NCBI GenBank assembly: GCA_015501055.1 | Contig: JADNYV010000030.1 | Coordinates: 124,001-188,000 of the forward strand | Length of the DNA: 64,000 bases | Direction of reading: 5' to 3' | Source: Mucidula mucida | Lineage: Eukaryota; Basidiomycota; Agaricomycetes; Agaricales; Physalacriaceae | In this document: positions 45,649-59,900 of the stretch, piece after piece | Layout: each line of letters starts with the position of its first letter | Position numbering within the stretch: position 1 is the stretch's first letter | Made by a program: the position numbers and the translations under genes | The notes under the pieces: generated by a model | What the model was told of the DNA's origin: nothing | The model's database searches: none | What the model saw: only the letters and a program-made list of their open reading frames with translations

Positions 45649-48113
45649 TCACGAGTAAGCAACAATGAGAACATGTTTACCGCCCGTCACCGCCATCTCC
45701 GTCCCATTCAGTTGCACTGTCTTCGCATCAAGTTCAACTTTGAACTCTTCACCTGTAAAAGTTTGAGGGACTCTGAAAACACCATTCGTTGTCTCTGGTG
45801 TCTCGATCTCGACGCGAAGGACGTCCTCAGCCAATGTCCACTTAACGCCAAACCATCCCTCGCCAGTCTCAAATCCGCCTTCCGCACTAGGCAACCCGCC
45901 ATCGATATGCGGCTGTAGAGCCCACGTCTTTCCTTTCGGTGATGTGATGGTCATCCCGAGAACGTAGAACGTTAGTGCCGAAGTAGGGCCGGCGGACCAG
46001 CCGTGCGCATGTGAGGTATAGGCAGCGTCGTAGTTGTATCCGCGGTACGACCGGTAGCTAAGAGAGTCAATGAGAAAAGAGTAAGACAGTAAGACATGAA
46101 AATACCCTAAAGACCCGTTCGCCGTGAAGCCTTCAAGTAATGTGCTTTGTACCGATAGATTGGTGTAAAGCATGTACCCCCACTCTCGCCTCAACAGATC
46201 CAAAGCACGCGCATCATTTCCAGACTCAAAATGTGCTTGAAGCTATGACTTGTATCAGACGCGTGAAGGAGGGAACACTTGATGAAAGGCATACTTCAAA
46301 TCCTGAGGGGGGGATCAGAGTTAGAAGGAAGGATGAGGAAATCACGGACCTCCAATAAATGGTGAAATAGTATCACGCAATTCTGGCGCTACGGCTCCCA
46401 ACTCATTCCAGTTATCCATCAATCCTTCACTGATTCTGCCTTTCCATTCTTCCTGCTCAGTCAGATTGTATAGAACAGCAAAAGAATTCGCATCCTGTGG
46501 CATCAAAGTCGTCGTAGTGTTGTCACGATACATTCCAGCACTTTCAACCCAAAAGGCCTTGTTGAATGCGGATTTCAGCGCAGTCGCGTTAGCTGCCCAT
46601 GATGTAGAGAGTTCGGAGAGATTGAGCCACGATGCAAGAGATGACGCGGTGGTGAGGACCTATGCCTCCGTCAGAAGAATGCTACTCTGATAAGGACAAT
46701 TCAAATTTACCCCATACAATAATGCGTTACCCTCTGCGTTATGTCCGCCGCCACCAAGACGCGCCCAGTCGCGCAGGCCGGTGACATTCATTAGACCAGA
46801 GGCATCAACTTTAGCTTCCAGAAAGGCTACTGCAAGCGTGTAATTCGTCCAGACAGTCTCCAACCACTCGGTGTCGCCAGAATACAAGAAATAATTGTCT
46901 AAGTGTACGATTTAGCACAATGGTATCACGTAGAAGCCGGCGGCTTTGCTTACGGGTACCAATCAACGTCCAGGCATGGTATGTGTCAGAGCCTTTCTGA
47001 CTCAGTGGTGGCCCCGATTCAGGAAGAGCTCCTGTCTTGGGATCGATTGCAGCAAACATTGTCGCAAGGGCGTTCCTTGTTGGAATCAGGTCAAAGGTTG
47101 ATACAAACTGTGCAGGTACGGCGATGCCCATGTCCCCAGGCCAGACCGCGCGGTCACGTTTGGCACCTAGCAAAATGGGTTCAACATGAAGCAAAAATAT
47201 GCGGAGCCTACCGTCAACGATAATTGGACCAGCCACACCGAGAGTGGCGTTATTAAACCATTCTAGGCAAACACAACGTTAGTATCGTAGAAAGTTTATG
47301 GACAGAAATACCAACCTCCGGCGGCGGCAAATGGAACCTGTCTCCCTGTGTGCAGTGGCACTGTATTTGTCTGTACAGTGTATGCGCCCGCGTACCAGAC
47401 TACATTCCTAAATCAGCTATGGACATTGTTGCCTAGAACGACGACGTACTTTTTGAGAGGAAGCCTTCGTCTTCGTGAACCGGATCAGACGCGTAGAAGT
47501 ATCCCGTATACGCCCTCAAATCGTCAACGTGCGGCATGAAAGATATTGCGCAGGATACATTTGATATCGCGACGTCTTCCTCTGCGTGTGACGCAATGGT
47601 AAGATATCTAAATCCTCCTCTCAGCGTGGCGTCTGGTTGTACCCAGTATCCAGCCTGAGAAGGGACTTCTAACTGGAGGATGCCGTCATAGGACATATTG
47701 GCAGAAGGGTAGCTCGAGTCATCGGAAAACAGTGGGTCGATAAATGAGGGTGATTCAGTGAACGCAAAAGAAATCGAAGCGTCGTTCATTCCAGGTGTCT
47801 CGAAAGTGAGGGATATGAGGCCGCCGACCTATAGCGCAAAGATTTTGTCTTTAGTAACCCAGCCGTGAAGGAACATACTGACCTCAACACCAAAGTCCAA
47901 TGCGATCCACGAATACGCACTTAACGTCGCGCTGCCACTGGTACCATCGCCGATGAGATTCTCTGGCGCAGAGACATCGCCGTGTACTGTATAAATTGCA
48001 GTGGGGTACACCGTTCTCGAATCGGGCGCGTAGTTAAATGTATCCCAAGGACCCAATGGCGCAAGGGCCTTGCACTGCGAAACCAGTGCTGCTACAGTAA
48101 GAAGACTCAACAT
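45649..48113 (-). CDS. Secreted alpha-L-rhamnosidase-like glycoside hydrolase (GH78 type)
   Basis: The start at 48113 gives a signal peptide (MLSLLTVAALVSQCKA), so the protein is secreted. An N-terminal beta-sandwich region (LAPLGPWDTFNYAPDSRTVY, RYLTIASHAEEDVAISNVSC) precedes a six-hairpin catalytic domain. Its AKRDRAVWPGDMGIAVP corresponds to the conserved R..R.WTGD block of GH78, and DTYHAWTLI...NYFLYSGDTEW, LGGGGHNAEGNALLY, NSFAVLYNLT and SHAHGWSAGPTSALTFYVLG follow in the usual order. The C-terminal beta-sandwich ends GGKHVLIVAYS at 45649. Such enzymes release rhamnose from pectin and plant glycosides, which fits a plant-associated or wood- or litter-degrading fungus. Family assignment is from motif order. 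Some activities in six-hairpin enzymes differ, so the substrate is not certain. Confidence 0.75.
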
Positions 48114-48492
48114 TGTAGCTTCTCATGGAATCCATTGTTGACCGTTCTGCTTTAATATAAGAACGGGTGTCCTGCTGACGGGGTACGGGGTCACAGGTGC
48201 ATCTTCGGGAAAACTCCAAATCCGCCGCAAGAATCTCAAGAAACATAACTTCTTATCCATTAAAGCTAGTATTTTGGGCGAGTCTGTGTCAGAAACGAGA
48301 AGCGTAGATGAAGCCAAGTGGCTGCTTTAAGGAGAGTATCACTAACTGAGGACGCAAATTGAGGCAAGCGGCCCGACTCGGACCAGCGGACCGTTGGTTC
48401 CGTCTGCGCAAAACGTGGACACCCATTAGCAAGAAAGCGCTGTACAATAAAAGCATAAAGATATGAAGATTTGAGTAGGGCTAATATGTTGT
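48114..48492. promoter_or_regulatory. Upstream region of the GH78-type gene
   Basis: These 379 bases lie upstream of the rhamnosidase-like gene and downstream of the membrane-protein gene. On the minus strand a TATATTAAAG element lies about 40 bp before the start codon (near 48,152-48,161) and could serve as a TATA box. No carbon-repressor site was sought systematically. Confidence 0.4.
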
Positions 48493-50646
48493 CTAAGAAC
48501 TACGACTACCTACCGACTGTGGAACATCGGCTTTAGGTCCTCTAGCACTGCCATACATGTCTCGAGGAAACTTGGGCAACGGTATGGGATTCGCGTAGCC
48601 TGCGGCGCGGAATTGCCTTGGTCGAGAATCTGACGGTATACGCAAATGCAAAGAAGGCGTGGGAAGTGCAGGCGGAGGCATGATCGTCACCACCTGTCCA
48701 GTCGTCGTCGACTCTGCGTCTGAAAAAATCGAATGGCGATCAGACCCAACGAGGGACATGGTCGACACAGATACCGCTCTCGATTTAACGCTAGAAGGTA
48801 CAGGGGAAGGAGGGGTCGCTGGTAACGATGGCAAGTAAAGTTGTACATCTGTACAATCTGACGTTACTTTGAAGGAAGTCAGAGATCCTGAACGGTAGGA
48901 TGTATAAGGAGATGGTGGCAAAGACACCGATTCCGATGTTCGATAAGCTGAACCAGACTTTGAAGACACAGAGAAGTGCGACTTCAAAGGATCCAAAGCT
49001 GGATCAGGAATCGTTGATTGAACAGTGATCGGGGTATCCGGCTTCACGTCTTCCTTCGCGTACTGATGATTACCTTCCAGCATGACCAGGCGTGGCCGCA
49101 CAAGAGATAGAGTCGAATTCATGGGAGGAAGCGCGGGAATTTCTGATGAGGATGGACGCGCCCACGGATAACGCGCTCGTCGGACCACTTCGACCACTGC
49201 TTCACCAACACTGCGCAAACTGCGAGAGTCTATGGTTCGACTACTGCGTCGACTGCTGCGATGTGTACGATAACCACTCATCCACCGATCTGCCTCAAGT
49301 GCAGGATCCTCAAGCGACTTGGCTGAATAAGGATGATCAAGGATGGTTGGTGGTTGTGCATACGGAATGGACTGTCGAACGGAGTACCGCGGACGCGATG
49401 TAACTCTGTGTGAGCGCAGAGATGGGACATGACGGTTCGATGCAAGGTAGAAGTCTCTCAGAGCAGCTGCATCAGAAGGCCTCTGTGCAACTGGAACAAC
49501 AGGAGCAATTTGCTGATGCTCCTGCTGGAACGTAACTGAAGCCCGAGGTCAGCCCATAGCTCAGTTGTAGAATTGATCAAGACTCACGAAGAACAATGAC
49601 GGCACCAATACTAAACGGTAAAAATTCTCCTAGAACACCGGTGAACAGCGCAGACGGTACCATGGTCAAAAGCTCCAGGACAAGCAAAGAAAATGCGCGG
49701 CGAACGCGGAAATCTCCCAACCAGACCAGGGCATGTTGAGACTGGGAGTATGTCAAGGATAAGATCCTCCCAATGGCGTACACCTCGATCAACGAGTACA
49801 TGAATGACGATGCCAGCGAGAGGCCCAGATTGCTGAAATACGATTCTTGAGTTGACATCAAGATGAGGACAAACTCGATCAGCCACTTACTGTTCCCGGT
49901 GACAAAGATAGATGTTTAGCTTGTCGTACTCACTGGACATATCAGAGACGATGAAACACAGAAGCGAGTTTGAGCGAACCTGATGGAACCTGTTCCAATA
50001 GCATAGTTGGCGAAGACAATACCTGTTACGTATGTCAGATTCATCACTATATATCAGGAAAATCTCGCACCTAGGCCGGCTACAAGCCAACCAACATAGA
50101 TCGATGTCTCGAAACGGCCGATCCCAAGTTGCCGCAGAGCAACTAGTATGATGGAGAGCGCCACGAGACGGCCAAATTGAGCGGACAAGCCGCCCCACGC
50201 GACGACGAAGGCTGAAAATCCGCTGAGTATACTCGGAGAAACCTCCGCAAAACATCCGTACCGCAGACCGTAACCCCTCCAGAGTCGAATGAAAGCAGCG
50301 ATGCAAAGTATGCGATACTTGCGAACATGAAGCACAGAGAAAGGACAAACATGAAAGAAGGATGAACGCTTCTGATCGTGATGTTGCTCATGGTCTCATA
50401 TGCTGAAGCCTTCTCGGAGTCGGTATTGAGTGCTCGCGTGCCGCAGAACCGTCGTCGGACATCGCTGTGGACGCCAGAGGAGAGTAGACACTGGAGAGAG
50501 GTGACGAAAGCCCATCCCAAAAAGAATGTCGCAATTTGACGACTAGACAAGTTAAATAAGGCGGGCGCGGGATGATTACAACGGGAGCAAGCGTACTGGT
50601 CAGGGTGCTCGCTAACTTCGACAACCGTCGGGCTCGGAAGGCCCAT
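48493..50646 (-). CDS. Multi-pass membrane protein with Ser/Pro-rich cytosolic tail, function unknown
   Basis: The ATG at 50646 gives MGLPSPTVVEVSEHPDQ. About seven hydrophobic segments follow over several exons: IATFFLGWAFVTSLQCLL, PSFMFVLSLCFMFASIAYFA, AFVVAWGGL, RLVALSIILVALRQLG, SIYVGWLVAGLG, a segment near 49,980-50,040, and the pair YSLIEVYAIGRILSL and FSLLVLELLTMVPSALFTGV. The last exon (about 49,400 to 48,493) encodes some 300 residues rich in Ser, Pro and Arg with no membrane segment (SLPPSPYTSYRSGSL, PPPALPTPSLHLRI). Seven helices with a long tail resemble fungal receptor-like proteins, but no signature is visible. The gene is divergent from TRA1. Confidence 0.6.
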
Positions 50647-50916
50647 GGACAAAAACCCGTTGAAAAAGGTAAGAAAGATCAGGCCAGCTTTAAAGAACGA
50701 AAGAGAGCCCAGCTCGGCAAGAAATAATAAAATACAGAGGAAGAGAAAGAGGAGTGGGTTATATTGCCTCCGCGTTCCTGAACAATTGAGGGTCGACAGT
50801 CACGTGTCGCGCCTGCAATAATCGGCCAAAACAGGTAACAACACTGGCTTCCTTTCTTCCCCCACTCATAGGCGGTTGCGCCACACAATTGCGCGTGTAT
50901 TTCACTCTGCGCAGCC
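50647..50916. promoter_or_regulatory. Divergent promoter, membrane-protein gene / TRA1, with a CACGTG box
   Basis: The 270 bp lie between two opposite start codons. A perfect CACGTG palindrome at 50801-50806 (context AGTCACGTGTCG) sits about 110 bp upstream of the TRA1 ATG. This hexamer is the core site of bHLH regulators such as Cbf1, but a single copy is weak evidence. Confidence 0.4.
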
Positions 50917-53900
50917 ATGGCTACGCTCCGGGCAGGTGATGGCCATCTCCCAACGGGCGCGGATATCGAGCAACGAGCCGCACGAATTTTGGATCCAGCG
51001 ACAGGTGGGTGGTCACCAGTTTCGTTATTGCGATCGTGAACGTCCTGTAGACTTGAAGACGAAGATTATACTTGCCACTGAGATTCGAGAACGATTGGAC
51101 ACCATGCGCGAAGTGGAGACCGGTAGAGACGCGGATACACTCCGCATCCTTCACCTCTTAATCCCTGCACTTATCGACCGGTTGACCAACGGAGAGCCTG
51201 CATACCGCAAAGACAGTCTCGAATACCAGTTTCGAACTCTTCTCTTCTCCATATTGAGTCGCATTCCGTCCTCCGAGGCTACTCGCCAGTCCATCTACGA
51301 CTGCATGGTGCATATCATCAGAAGGGACAATGAGGAGAACGCGGTATTGGCCGCAAAGCATCTTGTCGATCTCTTTCGTATCAACCGCCATATCTCTCCC
51401 GAAAGCCTCTCACAATTCACCGACGTATGCAAGGATGTGTTCATGAATATGAGAGGCCTTGTAGGGACGTTCTTCAAAGAAGATTCGGCAGCTAGGGATG
51501 CCAACTTGGCGTTGCCTAGTATACAGAGCTTCAAATGCGCGACCGAGCTGGCATCTGTGTTGTCATTATACACGCAGCATCTCAAGGATACGATACGTAC
51601 ACAAGTCGTCTTGCCTGCCGCGTTCGATTTTTTGATGGTGGAGGCGCCAGCGCAAAAGACTGCGCGAGAGAATTACGAGGCCATGGGCAACTTTTGGTCT
51701 GGGATGGCCCCTACAATAAAGAACACGGCGGTCTATTCAGAGCTGATATTGGCCCAAATCAAGGTGCGCCGTACACGTGCAACTGTAGTGTCACACTAAC
51801 TGGTAAAGCAGGTCTTATCGTATCTCGTGGTCGTAATGCGACAGCAACCGACATCCAATGATGTAAACGGAGAGGCCCTCGTCTTGCAGTCGTTGCGTAT
51901 CCTTCAGGACTGTCCCGCCTACGCAATTGTCTTGAGAAAGGTGCTGCACCCTAAGGCTATAACTGTCGGCAATGTTCTCACGATACTACAGGAATTGTTA
52001 GTCGTTTTTCGACATCTCATGAGTACCCCGCATCGGAGAGCATTAATTCCGCATATTGAGAAACTGTTCGACGAGAAGGTTCTCCTGGGTTCAGCCGTCA
52101 GTAGTCAGGAAATTCTCCGGTGCGTACATTTAACTCTTCCTTTGTTGTCGTAAAACTCACATCTTTTTCAGTTCTTCGGTCCTATCTTCGTGTAGTGACA
52201 TGTTCCATCATATACGTCCAGAGTTGACATCCACGCAACTGGAGCAGATCATACATCTCTACTCCCGACAGATTCATAATCCCTCTCTGGGCATCAACAC
52301 TCATATCGTTCTAGCCAAGGTGATCGTTGGGAGTGCGGAAGCTCTTATACAAAGAGATCCCTCTGTTGCGACAGCTCGCCTCTTGGAATTCATCTTCAAA
52401 ACAACCCTGGACAGGCTTGACGCGTTGACGATCTCATATGAAGGCGTTCTTGCAGTGTTGGAACGATCGAAGACCCATATTGATAAGCCACGTATCGATG
52501 CTATACTGATTGAGAAGGCGCGAGCCGTTGGAGGTGCAGCTTTTGCGGTAGAAAAACCGGAGGATGTCTTGAATGGTTAGCATTGAAATTATTTTTTTCG
52601 TTCTTCTCCTAATCTGTATCTTAGAATTTCGTCTATTCTTCAAGGCTCTACTCCATGGGTTCCATGTGTGCCTCGGGGGTATCAAAAAGTGCGAGCAGCC
52701 AACTCCCGACGGTTCACTGATCTTTCGCATGTTTGAGGGGTGTGTACGGTGCTTAGCTTCCTTTGATCCCGACAATCGACTAGAAGGCGATACCGCTATA
52801 GAATGGTTCTCTCCCATTCTGTTGGAGATCAACCTCCACGTCTTTCAGGAAGTGTGGACTCACAAGATTGAGTTCTTCTTTGAGTGCACCAAAAAACGTG
52901 TTGCTTTACTTAGCATCTGCCAATTTCTCTTCAGCCGGGAAGCACAGTCACCTACACTGCTCGCTATCGTACTCGAGTTTCTGGTCGAAAGGCTCCCAAT
53001 GCTCGGAGAGATGGAGGATTACGCTGTGGCGACGACAATAAAATTATACAAAATCGCCTTTGCCGCTGTCTCTGCCCACCCGATATCGAACGAAAGCATA
53101 CTTGCCTTGCACCTGGGAAAACTACTGATGGACTGCTTTCCATTGGCAGCCAAAGCGACGAAACCCACACATTACTTCCACCTTCTCAGAGCCCTTTTCA
53201 GATCCATAGGTGGTGGTGGGGGTCGTTTTGAATTGCTTTACAAGGAAGTGCTGCCGCTTCTTCCCGAGATGCTGGATTGTTTGAACCGCCAGCTCAACGC
53301 GTCTGTTGGTCAGACTCAGGACATGATTGTGGAACTCTGCTTAACTGTTCCCTTGCGACTCACACACCTTCTTCCACATCTATCATATCTCATGCAGCCT
53401 TTAGCACTCGCTTTACGCGGAGGACCTGAACTGGTTTCGCAGGGTCTTCGCACACTCGAGCTGTGTATTGATAACCTGACCCCGGACTTCTTGGACCCAA
53501 CGTTGAATCTGGTTTTGCGAGAATTGATGGAGGCACTTCACAGCCATCTAAAACCTCTTCCCGCCAACCATCAGATTGCGCATACCACAATTCGCATTCT
53601 TGGGAAATTGGGCGGCCGAAACCGGCGACTTCTGGGTCGTGAACCGTCGCTTAAGTACATTGACGAATCAGAGTTTCCCAAGATGACTATTTCTTTCTCT
53701 GGGATAGAGCGCAGAATGGAGCTGGGGTCCCTCATTGCTGTGGCTTGTAAAACGCTCAAAGCGCAGTCGCTGCACGATGCTCCGTCGGCATTGCTCTATT
53801 TGGAACAGTGCATCTCTATCGTGTTTCAAGACGTGAGTACGATTTTATTTGTCGTGTAACTTATGCTTATTTTTGATCAGGGTATTACTGGCGAGAATAC

Positions 53901-56900
53901 AAGGGCTCTGTTCCTCGAGTCACTTGAAGGGATGTTTGATGCGTATCACGTCTCTCAGACAACAGAAGAAGCTACTGTGTTCCTTCGGAAGACTGCGCTG
54001 CGGGTTTTCGAGTTGGAGGTGCAGAAATTATCCGCACCACGTGATCCGCACAACTGGAATGCACCGACGCCAATTCTCGCTGCCTTCCTCGATTCTATTC
54101 CTCATGTTCTAGCTCGCAAAGATGCGACTGAGGTCGAGAGCGCTCGTCAACTCGTTTCGCATATGATTGGAGACCTGTTGGGCATGGTCGGACCGAACAC
54201 CGCCGCCACTTTGCAAGACATCACTCCCATTCTGCATCAACTGTCCCAAAGGTTCATTTCCCTTTGTTTCGGAGAATCCCTGGCGCGTAAGACCGCAGGT
54301 TGTGTTGGAATCAAAATCATGGCTGGGACTTCAACGATTGGTGCCGCATGGACTACCGAACGAGAGATTGAAATCATGCGCGCCCTGCTGCACGTCTTGA
54401 AGGATTTGCCCCCAGACCTCCCTCGCGATACAAGCGACATCGTTTCTATAATGACTATGGTATTGCGCATCGGCCATTCCGTTGTCGATTACGCTGCGCC
54501 CACTGACGCATCCCGCAACAAAGTCATTGCCATTTGCGGACATTTCTTCCCGGAACTACAAAGCTCGAAAGCTATTGTTCGACACGCCGCTCAGACATGC
54601 ATTGAACTGCTTGTCGAGCTCAGTGGTCTATCTCTCACGGCGTTGCTACTGCCCCATCGTGACCGTATGCTGTCCGGAATATATACCAAACCGCTCCGTG
54701 CGTTACCATTCGCCATACAGATTGGCATGATCGAAGCAGTCCGTTACTGCGTCAGCTTGGATCCGCCTCTGGTCGAGGTCAACGAGGAACTCTTACGCCT
54801 CCTCCACGAAACGTTAGCGTTAGCAGATGCTGACGACTTGCACGCCAGAGGGAGTGTTCGTCAAAGCAACATTGAGATCACGAAACTTCACGTTGCTTGC
54901 ATCAAATTGTTGACGGCATCGATGCCGCTAACTGATTTCTTTAACAAGCAGACTCAGACCCGTCAAAGGTAAGCTTCTTTACACTGCGGAAATTGTTCCT
55001 GGAATGATAAATGCAGAGTTACCGGTGTCTACTTCAAAGCCTTGTATTCTCCCTCCCGCGAAATCAAGGACGTGGCCTATGACGGCCTCAAGATGGTTCT
55101 AGCTCACCAATCGAGGCTTCCCCGTGAACTCCTTCAAACTGGCCTCAGACCCATTTTGATGAACCTGGCAGATCCCAAGCGTCTATCAGTTCCGGGTCTA
55201 GAAGGACTTGCGCGCCTACTTGAACTCCTGGTCAACTACTTCAAAGTTGAAATTGGCCACAAGCTTCTCGATCATTTCCGAGTTGTTGCAGACCCTCAAA
55301 TGCTCCAGCAGTCTTCAAAGTTGCCTTTATCGGAAAACGAGGGCATTACCAAACTTGTTCGCTTGGCCAACATCTTTCACCTGCTCCCGTCCACGGCGAA
55401 CATATTCCTCGATAATCTCATCAACTCTATCGTAGCCACCGAAGCGGCCATGTACTTCTCTGGTCGTAGTCCATTTTCAGAACCTTTGGCTCGGTACCTC
55501 GACCGGTATCCACAAGAAGGAGTCGATTTCTTCCTGAAGAACATACACTTCCCGCGTCATTTACGGACGTTACGAAGCATTCTGCAAGCGAAATTGGCTC
55601 CGAGGCTGGAGTCGGAGCTTTCATCACGAACACCTTTCATCGTCGCGCATTTCATACAAGAGAACAGTTCCAATTTACTGCCTGCTCTTCTGCTTCTAGA
55701 GGATCTCGCGACGATAGATTCTGGCTGGATGCAGCAGCATCCGTATGCCATTGGAGCTCTCGTCAATATCTGGTATGCTCCGAAGTCTAAATCCATCGCG
55801 GACCATCTGGACCGTCAGTCCATTGTATTGTCAATCTTCAAACTGATTTTGGAGAATTACCCTCGCATCGATCTTATCTTCGAGATTGTTGCAGTGTACA
55901 CTTGGAACTTAGAGATGGATCTTGTGCGTACAACTCACTTTCTATACCAGAAGGTTGCCTTGTCGGAGGATGCTATCTATCGTCGTAACATCCTCATGCG
56001 CTTTCTGACTTGGTTTGAGGATCCGTCGTATTCGTGGTCTCACAAGGCCTTCTTCATCCGCTACGTCATCACCCCGACTCTTCTGGTGCAAGCGTTGCGA
56101 TCTCCTAACGACCGACTCATTGGCAGAGACTTTGTCACTGCGATTCAGAAGATCATATGGTCCCGGGTCTCGGACCCTTCCCGTTTTCAAGAAGCAGACG
56201 ATATGTTGAAGATCGAACTCCTGCATTTCACGACTGTCATGGTTCAGCATTATTCGGACTTAGTGGAGGAAGTGAAGAGCGCTGTCTGGAAGTTCTCGCT
56301 GAGCTACATTCACAATGAAGACCCGGTCGTCAAACAGATAGTCTATCTTCTTAACGCTCATTTTTGTACTGCAATTCCCGGCAACCCTCCGAAATTCATC
56401 CTCAAGACGTGGTCGGATATCCTTCGCTCCTCCCAACCAGAATTGGGTCGCGGTGCAATTCGCCAGGAGGCTCTATCCACGCTTGCCCCTGCTCTTCCCT
56501 TGACCGAGACAGAGTCGGCATCTGGAGACCATCATCACTACCCCCCTTGGGCAGTAACAACCAGACGATTCATCTACGAGGAGGGTCTTGCACACGCAGT
56601 TAATATGTACAACCTCATCATCAAACAGCCTGATCTCTTCTACCCTGTCCGAGGGCTGTTCGTAACACATATGGTCGGGTCCCTTCATAAATTGGGATTG
56701 ATGAATGGTTCGACTACCGAAACCCGCAGCCTCTCTATCGATATTTTGCAGGTGATCTTCAATTGGGAAAGAAAAGCACAGGAAGAGCACTCGATGAAAA
56801 TGGAGACCGATGGCCCCCAAAAGGACGTGATGACACCCTTGCTCTATCGGGAGAATATGGTCAGTTATCTTGTACGATTGGCGTCCTCTTTTCCCGAATC

Positions 56901-59900
56901 GCCGTCAAAAAACAATGCCTCCGCCAACATCGTTCCCCGTGCTTTAGCACTTCTCAAGGCGATTGTGGGACCGAGCGGCTGGACGGATGTTGCTTTTGGT
57001 TTGCGATTTTTCATGCGTGCTTTGGATCAGGTAATTGAGGTGATGTCTTTAATAAGAACACTTCGTTGATCTCCTTTTCGTAGAATGATCTCGACACTGA
57101 AAACACGTTGACCGCCGCCGTCTCGTCGGCCAAAGTCCTTCAGGTCATTTGTGCTGAACAGAATGACGAATGGTATGTTTCCAATGCGGAGTACTTACAA
57201 AAGCTGGTAAAGAAGGGTCTGGTAACGAATGAGAACGCTTTGCACGTCGCGTTGGGCCCTATCTTTGATCGACTCATCGGACTATTTCCACTGCCGAAGG
57301 AGGACGACGAGCAACCGGGCGATCTCTCGGAATTTCATTCATGGGTGTATGCGTCTATCCACGATGCCCTCCAGACAAACAATGCTGTTCGTGGTCCACT
57401 GATCATGCTACAGGCCATTGTGAAGGTCACTCCGGAACGCATTGAATCTTTCCATGTACATCTGCTCAAGCTTCTCATTCGTTTGACGAAGGACCATGTC
57501 CAGCCCGCAAAAGATGCCCCTACTGCTCCTGCACAAACCCCTCCAGACAGCATCGTCCTTCTCATCATATCCATTCTTGAGATCTGTCAAGTGTCCATTG
57601 CATTCCTTGCAGATCAAAGACGAGCACTTCTGACGAACCTTGCCATCCTTGCCGAGAAATCCCGTAACACTCATATATGTCGCTATATACTTGGCCTAGC
57701 CCGAACATGGGCGCTAAAGCAGGAACCGTATCCGACGTCAAAAGACAAAGCCAATCTTCTGAACAAGATGGGCGCTTTCGAAGGCAAAGGAGCTGATCTA
57801 TTCAATCCGTACTTGGAGCTCATTCTCGAGATTTTCAATGAGCCGAGTCTACGTCGCAGCGATTTAACCTCCCGCCTTGAACCAGCATTCTTGCTTGGTT
57901 GTCGAGCGGCCGACACAAGCCTACGAGAACGTTTCATGGATTTGTTGGATGCTAGCGTTCCTCGATCGCTGTTCAGCAGATTGACGTACATTTGCGGAGT
58001 CCAAAATTGGGAGACGTTGGCGGACAACAATTGGATCTATCTAGCTCTTCACCTTCTGTTGGGTGCTGCGGACAACACGGAATCCTCGACTGCACGTGCC
58101 ATCTCGACCTCTGCTCCCCGTGTCAAAAATCAGAGTACTATCAATGCGATTCAAAGGTTGTCTTATTTGGACGCTCAAGCTGCCCATCAGACTTGGCTTT
58201 CAGTCTTTCCTGTCGCGTGGTCATGTCTCTCTCGACGCGAGCAGGCTGATCTTACCTACCACATGATCGTTCTCCTCAGTAAAGACTATCACAGTCGGCA
58301 GGCTCATATTCGACCCAACGTCATAGAAACATTGCTTGCAGGTATCCACGCTTGCTGCCCGGCCATGACTCTTCCGCCACATCTTATCAAATATCTCGCC
58401 AAAACTTTCGGATGCTGGTGAGTTACTTACTGGCTTTCAATTACCTAATCTGACTTCCGTCTTTCTAGGTATGTTGCGCTCGAAATTCTTGGTGATTCGA
58501 TGGAGTCCGTCAAGGACGATGAGCCCAGTATCAGGGACTTCGTTTTTGATTCTCTGGCGGACGTCTACGCGGAGCTCGCCGAAGACGACATGTTCTACGG
58601 TGTTTGGCGGAAGCGCTGTCTGCACATGGACACGAATATCGCCTTGGCCTTTGAGCAGAACGGGATGTGGGAACATGCTTCGACTGTCTACGAGAATGCT
58701 CAGAGCAAAGCTCGCACTGGTACCATTCCGTTTTCGGAGTCAGAATATTGCCTGTGGGAGGATCATTGGATTCTATCGGCTGAAAAATTGCAGCATTGGG
58801 ACGTTCTCAACGAACTCGGCCGTGCCGATAACAATCCTGAATTGCAACTCGAATGTGCCTGGCGGTTGAAGGATTGGAACGAACACAGGGCAAGTCTCGA
58901 GGAGCTGGTCAGCCAGTTGCCGGAAGTGCCCACCCCTCGACGGCGTGTCTTTGAATCCTTCCTCGCTCTACTGAAAATGCCCGGAGCTTTAGACAAGAAT
59001 GTTGACTTCACACGGTTCCTCGAGGACGCGATGCAACTATCACTTCGCAAATGGGTCGGTCTTCCGGCGACACTGTCTGCAGCTCACATTCCGCTTCTTC
59101 AACATTTCCAGCAGTTCGTTGAGCTTCAAGAAGCCGTACAGATATTTGGCTCTCTCTCCCAGACAACATCCCAAAACCTGGAGAGGAAATCGCAGGAATT
59201 GAAGATGGTACTACAAGCTTGGCGCGAGCGTCTCCCCAATCTCGACGATGATATCAGCATCTGGAGCGATCTCGTCGCATGGCGTCAGAACGTTTTTAAC
59301 TCCATCAATGCATCGTACATTCCTCTGATTGGCGGCACCAACCAAGGTGGTAACGGTACAGCTGGTAACGCTAATACGTTCGGGTACCGCGGATATCATG
59401 AAACAGCATGGATCATCAATCGTTTTGCACATGTGGCGCGTAAACACGACCTTCTGGAGGCATGCTTCACATCGCTCGCCAAGATTTACACGTTGCCGAA
59501 CATTGAGATTTCCGAAGCATTTCTGAAGTTACGAGAACAGGCCCGTTGTTACTACCAGAAACCCAACGATCTTCAGGCTGGACTCGAGGTGATCAACAAC
59601 ACCAATCTCCATTACTTCTCAGCTGCGCAAAAGGCCGAATTTTTCACGCTAAAGGCGATGTTCCTCGCACGAGCTGGCCATCAGGATGCGAGTGCGTCGT
59701 TTGGGCAAGCTGCTCAAATGGACATGAATCAGCCTAAGGTGTGGGCTGAATGGGGCCGTTTCCACGATCGTCTCTACAAGGAGAATGGCGATATAAACAC
59801 TGCGGGGCAAGCAGTGAGCTGCTACCTTACTGCCGCTGGTTTATACAAGAACGGCAAGACTCGACCTTTACTCGCCCGGGTCTTGTGGTACCTAAGCATC

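Noticed and set aside
46898..46970. tRNA-like stretch with an A-box-like TTAGCACAATGGTA
   Set aside because: No matching acceptor stem or B box (GGTTCRANYCC) follows at the right distance. It lies across an intron of the rhamnosidase-like gene.
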